DNA of 64,000 bases from Citrobacter sp. Marseille-Q6884 (GTDB lineage Bacteria > Pseudomonadota > Gammaproteobacteria > Enterobacterales > Enterobacteriaceae): NCBI RefSeq assembly GCF_945906775.1, contig NZ_CAMDRE010000001.1:1860001-1924000 (forward strand), in the 5' to 3' direction. This document shows positions 7,092 to 15,621 of this stretch, piece after piece. Under the pieces are notes generated by a model that was not told the DNA's origin, did no database searches, and saw only the letters and a program-made list of their open reading frames with translations. Positions within the stretch are counted from its first letter, which is position 1; every line of letters begins with the position of its first letter. Position numbers and translations under genes: made by a program.

Positions 7092-9443
7092 TCAAAATAA
7101 CCCCAGTTGCCCTGTGAGTAGTGTAGCAAAGTTATCATCGATAAAGGGAAGAATTCCCTCGGCAACAGGTTGTATCTGACGCGTCAGATAATGCTCGTAG
7201 TCCAGTGCAGATGCTTGATAATCTACAGGTTCCGGGCCGTTGATCGTCCAGACGTATTTGATGGTCCCGCGATTTTGATACTGCGGCGCGCGACCCAGTT
7301 TGACGTTTTGCTCATCGGCCAGTCGCGCGGCACGCACGTGGGGTGGCACATTCCGTTGATATTCGCTTAACGGCCGGCGCAGGCGTTTACGGTAAACTAA
7401 TTGTTCGTCCAGCTCTCCCGCCATCAGTTTATCGATGGTTTCGCGCACAAACGCCTGATAGGGCTCATTACGGAAAATACGCAGATACAATTCCTGCTGA
7501 AACTGCTGCGCCAGCGGCGTCCAGTCGGTACGTACCGTTTCCAGCCCTTTGAAGGCCATGCGTTGGGTATCACCTTCCTGAATCATCCCAGCGTAACGCT
7601 TTTTACTGCCGGTATCAGCACCGCGAATGGTGGGCATCAGAAAGCGACAGAAATGGGTTTCAAATTCCAGTTCCAGCGCGCTGGTCAGATTTTGTTGTTG
7701 CAGCGATTGCGCCCACCAGCCATTCACATGATTCACCAGCGCCCGACCAATCTTTCCCGCTTCTTCTTCGGAATGTGGCCCTTTGAGCCAGACAAAGGTG
7801 GAGTCGGTATCGCCATAAATCACGTCGTAGCCCTGTGCCTCAATGAGCGCTTTGGTCTGGCGCATGATCGCATGACCACGCATGGTGATGGATGAGGCCA
7901 GCCTCGGATCGAAAAATCGACAGGCGGTGGTGCCGAGCACGCCGTAAAACGCGTTCATGATGATTTTCAGCGCCTGCGAAAGCGGCTTATTACCGTGGCG
8001 TTTTGCTTCGTCACGCCCATGCCATATCTGGGTGACGATTTCCGGCAGGCAGTGTTTTTCGCGCGAGAACCAGGCATCCAGAAAACCTTCTGTGCTGTGC
8101 GTGGGGTCCGGCTGCGCCATACCTTCCACCAGACCAACCGGGTCGATTAAAAAGGTGCGAATGATCGAGGGGTACAGGCTTTTATAATCCAGCACCAGTA
8201 CCGAGTCGTACAAACCGGGGCGTGAGTCCATCACGTAGCCGCCGGGGCTGGCATGAGGCGGCACTTCGCCCAGATTCGGCGCCACGTAACCGGCACGATG
8301 CATACGGGGAAAATAGAGGTGGCTGAAGGCGGCAACCGACCCGCCGTGCCGGTCAACAGGCAAGCCGTTGACCGTAGAACGCTCCAGTAAAAAAGGCATG
8401 ATCTCGGTCTTATGGAAAATGCGTGTGACCAGCTCACAGTCCTTGAGGTTATACGTGGCAAGTGCGGGTTTATCCTGGGCGAAGCGGCGGTCAATTTCGT
8501 CCATTCTGTCCCACGGGTTATCAATAGACTTGCCTTCGCCAAGCAGCTCCTGCGACACCGTTTCCAGCGAAAACGATGAGAAGTTCCAGAAGGCGGATTT
8601 GAGCGCTTCAATACCGTCAATAATCAGCCGGCCTTTGGCCTGCGCGAAAAAGACGCCATTTTTGAAACCGAGTTCGCGCCACTCCAGCTCGCTGTTATCG
8701 CGGCCAAAACGCAGGGGAATACGGTAACGTTCAGCATGATTTTGCAGGACGCGTAAATCGAATTGCACCACATTCCAGCCGATGATCGCATCAGGATCGT
8801 GACGGGCTATCCAGTCGTTGAGTTTTTCCAGCAGCTGAGGACGACTTGCGACGTACTCAAGTTCAAAATCAAGCCGAGAAGCATCCCCTTTTTCCGGGCC
8901 GAGCATATACACAATGCGTTGTCCGCACCCTTCGAGGCCAATGCAGTACAGTTCGCCGTGTCGCGTCGTTTCGATATCCAGTGATACCCATTTCAATGGG
9001 GGACGATAGTCTGGATTCGGTTTCAGGCGGGCATTTATGAGCGCGTCGTTACGCCTTTCGCCTTCCACCCAAACGGGGGAGGTGATAAAGCGCTCCATCA
9101 GATAACGCTCCGGCGGGCGTACGTCGGCTTCATAGACCGTCACGCCGTTTTCCCGCAGCAGTTTTTCCAGCCGCATAAGCTGGCGATGCGATCGGCAATA
9201 CAGACCAGAAACGTGCTGGCGGTGGAAATCCTGCAAGGCGAGCGGCGTCAGGCGATAACCGTTTTCTGTACCCAATAGTGTCCTGACGCGGGGAACCTGG
9301 CTTGTGGGAATAAAGGCGACCGATTCTTGTGGCGCCAGCGTGACCAGTAGTGGGCCGTTGTCTGTTGCCAGCCAGAACGAGACCTCTGTTCCTTGCGGAG
9401 TATCCCGCCAGTGCCGGGTTAAAATAAAACCTGCCTGCGCCAC
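7092..9443 (-). CDS. polB: DNA polymerase II (family B, SOS-induced)
   Basis: Pol II is a proofreading B-family polymerase used in translesion synthesis and replication restart. The 783 residues equal the E. coli length. The exonuclease domain shows VSLDIETT (Exo I), an Exo II segment around IIGWNVVQFD, and a later Exo III region. The polymerase domain shows DYKSLYPSII (motif A), the motif B helix KIIMNAFYG, and YGDTDST (motif C) with the catalytic aspartates. It starts MAQAGFILTRHW at 9443. A LexA box lies 57 bases upstream, and the gene follows araD, as in E. coli. Confidence 0.98.
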   Translation of the reverse strand: MAQAGFILTRHWRDTPQGTEVSFWLATDNGPLLVTLAPQESVAFIPTSQVPRVRTLLGTENGYRLTPLALQDFHRQHVSGLYCRSHRQLMRLEKLLRENGVTVYEADVRPPERYLMERFITSPVWVEGERRNDALINARLKPNPDYRPPLKWVSLDIETTRHGELYCIGLEGCGQRIVYMLGPEKGDASRLDFELEYVASRPQLLEKLNDWIARHDPDAIIGWNVVQFDLRVLQNHAERYRIPLRFGRDNSELEWRELGFKNGVFFAQAKGRLIIDGIEALKSAFWNFSSFSLETVSQELLGEGKSIDNPWDRMDEIDRRFAQDKPALATYNLKDCELVTRIFHKTEIMPFLLERSTVNGLPVDRHGGSVAAFSHLYFPRMHRAGYVAPNLGEVPPHASPGGYVMDSRPGLYDSVLVLDYKSLYPSIIRTFLIDPVGLVEGMAQPDPTHSTEGFLDAWFSREKHCLPEIVTQIWHGRDEAKRHGNKPLSQALKIIMNAFYGVLGTTACRFFDPRLASSITMRGHAIMRQTKALIEAQGYDVIYGDTDSTFVWLKGPHSEEEAGKIGRALVNHVNGWWAQSLQQQNLTSALELEFETHFCRFLMPTIRGADTGSKKRYAGMIQEGDTQRMAFKGLETVRTDWTPLAQQFQQELYLRIFRNEPYQAFVRETIDKLMAGELDEQLVYRKRLRRPLSEYQRNVPPHVRAARLADEQNVKLGRAPQYQNRGTIKYVWTINGPEPVDYQASALDYEHYLTRQIQPVAEGILPFIDDNFATLLTGQLGLF

Positions 9444-9456
9444 GTTGCGTATCCAT

Positions 9457-9487
9457 CAAAAAAACCAGGCGTTATTATAGCCTGGTT
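9457..9487 (-). terminator. Rho-independent terminator of araBAD, enclosing the polB -10 box
   Basis: On the minus strand AACCAGGC and GCCTGGTT form an 8-bp stem with loop TATAATAAC, followed by seven T residues. It lies 46 bases after the araD stop codon. The loop contains TATAAT (9474-9479), suitably placed to be the polB -10 box. Confidence 0.85.
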
Positions 9488-9515
9488 CTGATGAGTTCGC
9501 TGTGGTTTTATACAG
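9474..9515 (-). promoter_or_regulatory. polB promoter with LexA (SOS) box
   Basis: On the minus strand CTGTATAAAACCACAG occupies 9500-9515, a CTG-N10-CAG palindrome of the LexA consensus type. It closely matches the known E. coli polB (dinA) SOS box. TATAAT is at 9474-9479 and the -35 position (weak, CAGCGA at 9497-9502) overlaps the LexA box, so bound LexA would block polymerase. The site lies between the araD stop and the araBAD terminator. Confidence 0.88.
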
Positions 9516-9532
9516 TTGTTGCGGCTGAGTTG

Positions 9533-10228
9533 CTACTGCCCGTAATAGGCTTTTGCGCCGTGCTTACGCAGGTAGTGTTTATCCAGCAGGGTTTGCTGCA
9601 TCTCCGGCAACTGTGGCGCAAGCTGGCGGCAGAAAATGCCCATATACGCGACTTCTTCCAGCACGATTGCATTATGCACGGCATCTTCGGCGTTTTTCCC
9701 CCATGCGAATGGACCGTGCGAGTGCACCAGCACCCCCGGCATTTGCGCGGCGTCAATCCCGTGTTTCGTGAAGGTTTCAACAATCACGTTACCCGTTTCC
9801 CACTCGTAATCACCGTTGATCTCGCGGTCGGTCATTTTGCGGGTACACGGAATCGTGCCGTAGAAGTAGTCGGCATGGGTCGTGCCCGTCGCAGGAATCG
9901 ACTGACCGGCCTGCGCCCAGATGGTGGCATGACGCGAATGGGTGTGGACAATGCCGCCGATGGTCGGGAATGCCTGATACAGCAGACGGTGAGTCGGCGT
10001 ATCAGAAGAGGGTTTTTTCTGACCTTCCACGACTTCGCCCGTCGCAATACTGACGACGACCATATCGTCAGCGGTCATCACGCTGTAATCGACACCGGAA
10101 GGTTTAATGACGAACACGCCATGCTCGCGGTCAACGGCACTGACGTTCCCCCAGGTCAGCGTCACCAGGTGATGCTTGGGTAGCGCCAGGTTGGCTTCCA
10201 GTACCTGACGTTTAAGATCTTCTAGCAT
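9533..10228 (-). CDS. araD: L-ribulose-5-phosphate 4-epimerase AraD
   Basis: AraD converts L-ribulose 5-phosphate to D-xylulose 5-phosphate, which enters the pentose phosphate pathway. It belongs to the class II aldolase family and is Zn-dependent. The metal ligands H95 and H97 (HTHSRH) are visible, a third His lies in VLVHSHGP, and D76 sits in SSDTPTH. The frame is open to 10270, but the start MLEDLKRQV at 10228 gives the 231 residues of E. coli and has AGGAG four bases or so upstream. It is the last gene of araBAD, separated from araA by a hairpin. Confidence 0.97.
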   Translation of the reverse strand: MLEDLKRQVLEANLALPKHHLVTLTWGNVSAVDREHGVFVIKPSGVDYSVMTADDMVVVSIATGEVVEGQKKPSSDTPTHRLLYQAFPTIGGIVHTHSRHATIWAQAGQSIPATGTTHADYFYGTIPCTRKMTDREINGDYEWETGNVIVETFTKHGIDAAQMPGVLVHSHGPFAWGKNAEDAVHNAIVLEEVAYMGIFCRQLAPQLPEMQQTLLDKHYLRKHGAKAYYGQ

Positions 10229-10241
10229 GTTGGCTCCTGTG

Positions 10242-10269
10242 TGCCCGGTAAACAGAGTGCTACCGGGCA
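10242..10269 (-). repeat. Intercistronic hairpin between araA and araD
   Basis: TGCCCGGTA and TACCGGGCA form a perfect 9-bp stem with a 10-base loop in the araA-araD gap. It resembles a REP half-element and may protect the upstream araBA message or attenuate araD. Confidence 0.6.
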
Positions 10270-10283
10270 TTCTGGTGCGGGGC

Positions 10284-11786
10284 TTAGCGTTTAAACCCGT
10301 AATACACGTCGTTCCAGCGCAATGCGTCTTTAAAGGCCGGCAGGCGGGTATCGTTATCGATCACGGCGATCTCGATGTCGTGCATTTCAGCGAACTGGCG
10401 CATGTCATTGAGATCCAGCGCGTGGCTGAAGACGGTATGGTGCGCGCCACCGGCAAGGATCCAGGCTTCGGATGCGGTTGGCAGATCCGGTTGGGCTTTC
10501 CACAGGGCGTTTGCTACCGGCAGTTTTGGCAGGTCGTGTGGCGTCGGGACCGTATCAATGCAGTTAACCAGCAGACGATAGCGATCGCCGAGATCGATCA
10601 GGCTGGCCACTACCGCCGGGCCGGTTTGGGTGTTGAAAATCAGGCGAGCCGGTGCTTCTTTACCGCCAATGCCAAGGTGCTGCACATCGAGGATCGGTTT
10701 ATCTTCCACCGCGATTGACGGGCAGACTTCCAGCATATGCGAGCCGAGCACCAGATCGTTGCCCTGCTCAAAGTGGTAAGTGTAATCCTCCATAAATGAG
10801 GTGCCGCCCTGCAGACCGGTTGACATCACCTTCATGATGCGAAGCAGAGCGGCAGTTTTCCAGTCGCCTTCGCCCGCAAAGCCGTAGCCTTGTTGCATCA
10901 GACGCTGTACGGCCAGACCCGGGAGCTGCTTCAGGCCATGCAAATCTTCAAATGTGGTGGTAAAGGCGTGGAATCCGCCCTGTTCCAGGAAGCGCTTCAT
11001 GCCGAGTTCAATACGTGCCGCTTCCACAACGTTTTGACGCTTGTCGCCGTGGATCTGCGTGGCCGCCGTCAGGGTATAGGTGCTTTCGTACTCGTCGATC
11101 AGTGCGCTGATATCGCCATCGCTAACCGCGTTGACGACCTGGACCAGATCGCCCACAGCCCAGGTGTTCACCGAGAAGCCAAATTTGATCTGCGCTGCCA
11201 CTTTATCGCCATCGGTGACGGCCACTTCGCGCATGTTATCGCCGAAACGACACACTTTCAGATGGCGGGTATCTTGTTTTGATACGGCCTGGCGCATCCA
11301 TGAACCGATGCGCTCGTGCGCTTGCTTATCCTGCCAGTGACCGGTGACAACGGCATGCTGCTGACGCATACGCGCACCGATGAAACCAAACTCGCGACCG
11401 CCGTGTGCGGTCTGGTTCAGGTTCATAAAGTCCATATCAATACTGTCCCACGGCAGGGCAGCGTTGAACTGGGTGTGAAACTGCAGTAGCGGTTTGTTAA
11501 GAATCGCCAGACCGTTAATCCACATTTTGGCCGGGGAGAAGGTGTGCAGCCAGACCACCATCCCTGCGCAACGATCGTCATAGCTGGCGTCACGACAAAT
11601 CGCCGTGATCTCATCCGGCGACGTGCCCAGCGGTTTTAATACCAGTTTGCAGGGAAGTTTCGCTTCAGTATTCAGTGCGTTAACGACATGCTCGGCATGT
11701 TGGGTCACCTGACGCAACGTTTCAGGACCATACAGATGCTGGCTGCCAATCACAAACCACACTTCATAATTATCAAAAATCGTCAT
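10284..11786 (-). CDS. araA: L-arabinose isomerase AraA
   Basis: AraA interconverts L-arabinose and L-ribulose, the first step of arabinose catabolism, with Mn2+. The 500 residues equal the E. coli length, starting MTIFDNYEVWFV. Family residues are visible in the segments TFEDLH, FMEDYTYHF and LGSHMLEVCPS, which supply acid/base and metal ligands. It lies 10 bases downstream of araB and is the middle gene of the AraC-activated araBAD operon. Confidence 0.98.
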   Translation of the reverse strand: MTIFDNYEVWFVIGSQHLYGPETLRQVTQHAEHVVNALNTEAKLPCKLVLKPLGTSPDEITAICRDASYDDRCAGMVVWLHTFSPAKMWINGLAILNKPLLQFHTQFNAALPWDSIDMDFMNLNQTAHGGREFGFIGARMRQQHAVVTGHWQDKQAHERIGSWMRQAVSKQDTRHLKVCRFGDNMREVAVTDGDKVAAQIKFGFSVNTWAVGDLVQVVNAVSDGDISALIDEYESTYTLTAATQIHGDKRQNVVEAARIELGMKRFLEQGGFHAFTTTFEDLHGLKQLPGLAVQRLMQQGYGFAGEGDWKTAALLRIMKVMSTGLQGGTSFMEDYTYHFEQGNDLVLGSHMLEVCPSIAVEDKPILDVQHLGIGGKEAPARLIFNTQTGPAVVASLIDLGDRYRLLVNCIDTVPTPHDLPKLPVANALWKAQPDLPTASEAWILAGGAHHTVFSHALDLNDMRQFAEMHDIEIAVIDNDTRLPAFKDALRWNDVYYGFKR

Positions 11787-11796
11787 TGTCGTGTCC

Positions 11797-13506
11797 TTAA
11801 TGTGTCAGGGTTGCCTGGTCGACCGGGGCTGTTTGCGCCGGCGCGGCAGTCGGAAGGTATTGTTGTTCGGCGCTTACGGCCCACTGCTGGTAGCGGCGAT
11901 AAAGCTGTTCAAAGCGTTGCGCCTGCTCAGGACGAGGCTGCAGCGTGTTTTCCACGGCACTCGCCATTTTTTGCTGTGCAGCGGGGATATCGGCATGCAC
12001 TTTTGCGGCGACGGCGGCGAAGATCGCCGCGCCGAGCGCACAGCACTGGTCTGAAGCCACGATCTGCAGCGGACGGTTCAGTACGTCACAGCAGGCCTGC
12101 ATGATGACGGGGTTCTTGCGCGCGATACCGCCGAGCGCCATCACGTTGTTGACTGCAATGCCTTGTTCGGTAAAGCACTCCATAATGGCGCGAGCACCAA
12201 ATGCGGTGGCGGCAATCAGGCCGCCAAACAGTGCGGGTGCATCCGTCGCCAGGTTGAGATCGGTAATCACCCCTTTCAGACGCTGGTTGGCATTAGGCGT
12301 ACGGCGGCCATTGAACCAGTCGAGCACCACCGGCAGATGATCCAGCGACGGATCTTTGGCCCACGCTGCGGTAAGGGCTGGTAATAGCTGTTTCTGGCTG
12401 GCTTTAATTTGGGTCTTCAGCTCCGGGTGTTGCGCGGCAAGTTGTTCCAGCGGCCAGCTCAGCACGCGGCTAAACCAGGCATAGATATCACCGAAAGCGG
12501 ATTGACCAGCCTCCAGGCCGATAAAGTGCGGCACCACGCTGCCATCAACCTGTCCGCAAATCCCTTTTACCGCGCGTTCACCGACGCTTTGCTTATCAGC
12601 GATCAGAATGTCGCAGGTGGAGGTGCCAATCACTTTCACCAGCGTATTGGGCTGCGCGCCTGCGCCGACTGCCCCCATATGGCAGTCAAATGCGCCGCCG
12701 GAAATCACCACGCTTTCCGGCAGGCCCAGACGCTGCGCCCATTCGGCGCACAGCGTGCCAACGGGCAGGTCGGCGGTGAAGGTATCGGTAAACATCGGGT
12801 AGGGCAGATGACGGTTGATGAAAGGGTCGAGTTCATCAAAGAAACGGGCGGGCGGAAGGCCTCCCCAGCTTTCATGCCACAGGGATTTGTGCCCGGCGCT
12901 GCAGCGTCCGCGACGAATATCCTGTGGACGCACGGTGTTCGAGAGTAGCGCCGGAACCCAGTCACACAGCTCAATCCACGAGACGGCCGCCTGAGCCACT
13001 GCGTTGTCCTCGCGGGTGACATGCAGGATTTTTGCCCAGAACCATTCGCTGGAGTAAATCCCCCCGATATAACGTGAATAATCGACGTTGCCCGGTGTGT
13101 GACACAGGCGGGTAATGGCTTCGGCTTCTTCGACGGCGGTGTGATCTTTCCACAGGACAAACATCGCGTTTGGGTTTTCAGCGAACTCTTCTCTGAGCGC
13201 CAGTACGTTGCCCTCGGCGTCGATGGGGGCAGGCGTTGATCCGGTGCTGTCAACGCCAATGCCGACCACCTCTGCGCGCTGTTGCGCACTCAGTTCCGCC
13301 AGCACGGTTTTCAGCGCCGCTTCCATTGATTCAATGTAGTCGCGCGGATGATGGCGAAACTGGTTATTTGGGCCATCGCAGTAGCGCCCTTCCTGCCAAC
13401 GCGGGTACCACTCTACGCTGGTGGCGATCTCCTCACCGGTGGCGCATTCCACCGCCAGAGCTCGCACAGAATCACTGCCAAAATCGAGGCCAATTGCTAT
13501 CGCCAT
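11797..13506 (-). CDS. araB: Ribulokinase AraB
   Basis: AraB phosphorylates L-ribulose with ATP. It is an FGGY-family carbohydrate kinase of 569 residues (566 in E. coli). The N-terminal ATPase lobe begins IGLDFGSDSVRAL, and GVDSTGSTP and the C-terminal GGIARKN and ALGAAIFAA segments are typical. The three extra residues fall in the divergent C-terminal tail. The start ATG at 13506 lies 36 bases downstream of the pBAD -10 box. First gene of the operon, divergent from araC. Confidence 0.98.
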   Translation of the reverse strand: MAIAIGLDFGSDSVRALAVECATGEEIATSVEWYPRWQEGRYCDGPNNQFRHHPRDYIESMEAALKTVLAELSAQQRAEVVGIGVDSTGSTPAPIDAEGNVLALREEFAENPNAMFVLWKDHTAVEEAEAITRLCHTPGNVDYSRYIGGIYSSEWFWAKILHVTREDNAVAQAAVSWIELCDWVPALLSNTVRPQDIRRGRCSAGHKSLWHESWGGLPPARFFDELDPFINRHLPYPMFTDTFTADLPVGTLCAEWAQRLGLPESVVISGGAFDCHMGAVGAGAQPNTLVKVIGTSTCDILIADKQSVGERAVKGICGQVDGSVVPHFIGLEAGQSAFGDIYAWFSRVLSWPLEQLAAQHPELKTQIKASQKQLLPALTAAWAKDPSLDHLPVVLDWFNGRRTPNANQRLKGVITDLNLATDAPALFGGLIAATAFGARAIMECFTEQGIAVNNVMALGGIARKNPVIMQACCDVLNRPLQIVASDQCCALGAAIFAAVAAKVHADIPAAQQKMASAVENTLQPRPEQAQRFEQLYRRYQQWAVSAEQQYLPTAAPAQTAPVDQATLTH

Positions 13507-13541
13507 CGTCTTACTCCATCCAGAAAAACAGGTATGGATAA

Positions 13542-13571
13542 ACAGTAGATAGTGGGGATAAAAACCGTCAG
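13542..13571 (-). promoter_or_regulatory. araBAD promoter (pBAD) -10 and -35 boxes
   Basis: On the minus strand TACTGT (13542-13547) and CTGACG (13566-13571) are 18 bp apart. They are the same hexamers as in E. coli pBAD. The -35 box overlaps the proximal edge of the araI2 half-site, the arrangement AraC needs to contact RNA polymerase. Confidence 0.85.
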
Positions 13572-13605
13572 GCAGGATCCGCTAATCTTATGGACTAAAA
13601 TGCTG
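13568..13605 (-). promoter_or_regulatory. AraC half-sites araI2 and araI1
   Basis: araI2 (13568-13584) reads TAGCGGATCCTGCCTGA on the minus strand, one base from E. coli. araI1 (13589-13605) reads CAGCATTTTAGTCCATA, with three changes from E. coli. The two 17-bp half-sites are direct repeats with 4 bp between, giving the 21-bp periodicity on which arabinose-bound AraC dimers activate pBAD. Confidence 0.85.
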
Positions 13606-13616
13606 TTACATCACAA

Positions 13617-13638
13617 AGTGTGACGCCGTGCAAATATT
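13617..13638. promoter_or_regulatory. CRP-cAMP site of the araBAD/araC region
   Basis: AAGTGTGACGCCGTGCAAAT is nearly the same as the E. coli ara CRP site, with a strong TGTGA half and a weak second half. It sits between araI1 and araO1, so it can serve both divergent promoters. Confidence 0.8.
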
Positions 13639-13663
13639 CAATGTGGACATTTCTGCCGTAGTT

Positions 13664-13696
13664 ATAGACACTTTTGTTAGCCGTTTTTGACGTTGG
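13664..13696. promoter_or_regulatory. araO1 operator (AraC autoregulation)
   Basis: TATAGACACTTTTGTTAG followed by CGTTTTTGAC aligns with the two half-sites of E. coli araO1, which overlap the araC promoter and mediate AraC autorepression. The second half is less well conserved than the first. Confidence 0.6.
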
Positions 13697-13793
13697 CACA
13701 GTACATATTTTTTACAAAGTGCTTTTCGCATGCGGGGTTGATGACCCATCCCTGAAACCATAGCGGCCCACAGGGGCGACGGTGATGATGTCT

Positions 13794-13810
13794 TGCGTAA
13801 TATGGACGAT
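13794..13810. promoter_or_regulatory. araO2 distal operator
   Basis: TGCGTAATATGGACGAT aligns with the E. coli araO2 half-site and lies in the araC leader, about 190 bp from araI1. In E. coli AraC without arabinose bridges araO2 and araI1 and loops the DNA to repress pBAD. Confidence 0.7.
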
Positions 13811-13845
13811 TTGTTTCTGATCAGAACATCGGGAGTATTGAAATT

Positions 13846-14691
13846 ATGGCTGAAACGCAAAACGATCCCTTGCTACCGGGTTATTCGTTTAATGCGCATT
13901 TGGTGGCGGGATTAACCCCCATCGAAGCAAACGGGTACCTGGATTTTTTTATCGACCGGCCGCTGGGTATGAAGGGGTATATCCTCAACCTCACCATCCG
14001 TGGGGAAGGGGTCATCAATAATCAGGGCAAACAGTTTGTCTGCCGGCCTGGCGATATTTTACTGTTTCCGCCGGGTGAAATTCACCACTACGGACGCCAT
14101 CCTGACGCCAGTGAGTGGTATCACCAGTGGGTCTATTTTCGGCCACGCGCTTACTGGCAGGAGTGGCTGACCTGGCCGGCCATTTTTGCCCAGACCGGTT
14201 TTTTCCGCCCTGACGAAGCGCATCAGCCGCATTTTAACGACCTGTTTGGACAGATCATTAATGCCGGGCAGGGAGAAGGTCGCTACTCGGAACTGCTGGC
14301 GATTAATCTGCTGGAGCAGCTGTTGCTCAGACGTATGGAAGCGATCAACGAATCGTTGCATCCGCCGATGGACAACCGCGTGCGCGATGCCTGTCAGTAC
14401 ATTAGCGATCACCTTGCAGACAGCAATTTTGATATTGCCAGCGTCGCCCAGCATGTCTGTCTGTCGCCCTCGCGTTTATCACACCTGTTTCGCCAGCAGT
14501 TGGGCATCAGCGTATTGAGCTGGCGAGAGGATCAGCGCATCAGCCAGGCCAAGTTATTGCTGAGCACCACACGCATGCCGATCGCCACGGTGGGGCGGAA
14601 TGTCGGGTTTGACGATCAGCTCTACTTCTCGCGCGTTTTCAAGAAATGTACGGGTGCCAGCCCCAGCGAGTTTCGCGCTGGGTGTGAATAA
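13846..14691 (+). CDS. araC: Arabinose operon regulator AraC
   Basis: AraC represses araBAD by looping without arabinose and activates it with arabinose. The 281-residue protein has an N-terminal arm and cupin arabinose-binding/dimerisation domain (about 1-165) with the conserved segment CRPGDILLFPPGEIHHYG. A C-terminal domain carries two helix-turn-helix motifs (about 180-281), with the family signature ending VGFDDQLYFSRVFKKCTGASPSEFR split over helices. E. coli AraC has 292 residues; the shorter C-terminus is, as I recall, usual for Citrobacter and Salmonella. It starts ATG after GGGAG and is divergent from araBAD. Confidence 0.98.
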   Translation: MAETQNDPLLPGYSFNAHLVAGLTPIEANGYLDFFIDRPLGMKGYILNLTIRGEGVINNQGKQFVCRPGDILLFPPGEIHHYGRHPDASEWYHQWVYFRPRAYWQEWLTWPAIFAQTGFFRPDEAHQPHFNDLFGQIINAGQGEGRYSELLAINLLEQLLLRRMEAINESLHPPMDNRVRDACQYISDHLADSNFDIASVAQHVCLSPSRLSHLFRQQLGISVLSWREDQRISQAKLLLSTTRMPIATVGRNVGFDDQLYFSRVFKKCTGASPSEFRAGCE

Positions 14692-14752
14692 AAAGTGAAT
14701 GATGTGTCCGAAAAGTTGTCATATCTCGCAAACTATTCAGACAAATGATGGC

Positions 14753-14781
14753 TTGACGTTGTGGGGAAGGGTTAGCAGAAT
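14753..14781 (+). promoter_or_regulatory. Possible yabI promoter
   Basis: TTGACG (14753-14758) and CAGAAT (14776-14781) are separated by 17 bp, 30 bases upstream of the yabI start codon. The -10 is weak. Confidence 0.4.
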
Positions 14782-14810
14782 CCCTGCTTCGTAAATCTGA
14801 CGGACACATT

Positions 14811-15578
14811 ATGCAAGCATTGCTGGAACATTTTATTCTCCAGTCCACCGTGTACTCATTGATTGCAGTACTGCTGGTGGCTTTTCTGGAGTCGCTGGCG
14901 CTGGTCGGCCTGATTTTACCCGGCACTGTGATGATGGCAGGGCTGGGGGCGCTGATTGGCAGCGGTGAACTGAACTTCTGGCACGCCTGGTTGGCTGGCA
15001 TAACAGGATGTCTGTTAGGGGACTGGATCTCTTTCTGGCTGGGATGGCGTTTTAAAAAGCCGCTGCATCGCTGGTCTTTCATGAAAAAGAATAAAGCGTT
15101 GCTGGATAAAACCGAGCATGCGCTGCATCAGCACAGCATGTTTACCATTCTGGTAGGGCGGTTTGTGGGGCCGACGCGCCCTCTGGTGCCGATGGTCGCG
15201 GGGATGCTGGATCTGCCTGTCGCGAAGTTTATCGTGCCCAATATCATCGGCTGCATACTGTGGCCGCCTTTCTATTTTCTGCCGGGTATTCTGGCGGGCG
15301 CGGCAATTGATATTCCAGCCGATATGCAGAGTGGGGATTTCAAATGGCTGTTGCTGGCAACGGCGCTGTTGCTGTGGGTTGGCTGCTGGCTGTGCTGGCG
15401 GCTGTGGCGAAGCGGTAAAGCGGCCATTGATCGTTTAACGCCCTATTTGCCACGGGGTCGTCTGCTTTATCTGGCACCGCTTGTCCTCGGTATCGGTGTT
15501 GTGGCGCTGATCGCGTTGATACGTCATCCGCTGATGCCGGTGTATATCGATATTTTGCGAAAAGTCGTGGGCTTCTGA
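14811..15578 (+). CDS. yabI: DedA-family inner membrane protein YabI
   Basis: DedA proteins are polytopic inner-membrane proteins implicated in phospholipid (polyprenyl- or glycerophospholipid) flipping and proton-motive-force-linked envelope integrity; YabI itself is poorly characterised. The 255-residue protein (254 in E. coli) shows the family signatures FLESLALVGLILPG near residue 25 and GRFVGPTRPLVPMVAG near 115, plus several hydrophobic helices. It stands alone between araC and the convergent thi operon, followed by a REP palindrome. Confidence 0.94.
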   Translation: MQALLEHFILQSTVYSLIAVLLVAFLESLALVGLILPGTVMMAGLGALIGSGELNFWHAWLAGITGCLLGDWISFWLGWRFKKPLHRWSFMKKNKALLDKTEHALHQHSMFTILVGRFVGPTRPLVPMVAGMLDLPVAKFIVPNIIGCILWPPFYFLPGILAGAAIDIPADMQSGDFKWLLLATALLLWVGCWLCWRLWRSGKAAIDRLTPYLPRGRLLYLAPLVLGIGVVALIALIRHPLMPVYIDILRKVVGF

Positions 15579-15589
15579 TCACGTGGTAT

Positions 15590-15615
15590 GCCGGATGGCG
15601 CTGACGACCTCCGGC
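15590..15615. repeat. REP palindrome between yabI and thiQ
   Basis: GCCGGATGGCG and the inverted CCTCCGGC flank a short loop in the gap between the convergent genes yabI and thiQ. The element is a shortened REP unit. Confidence 0.7.
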
Positions 15616-15621
15616 AATGCC

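Noticed and set aside
13606..13845. Extra small gene between araB and araC (84-codon minus-strand frame at 13606-13860)
   Set aside because: It covers the araI/CRP/araO control elements and the araC start; the sequence is explained by these sites.
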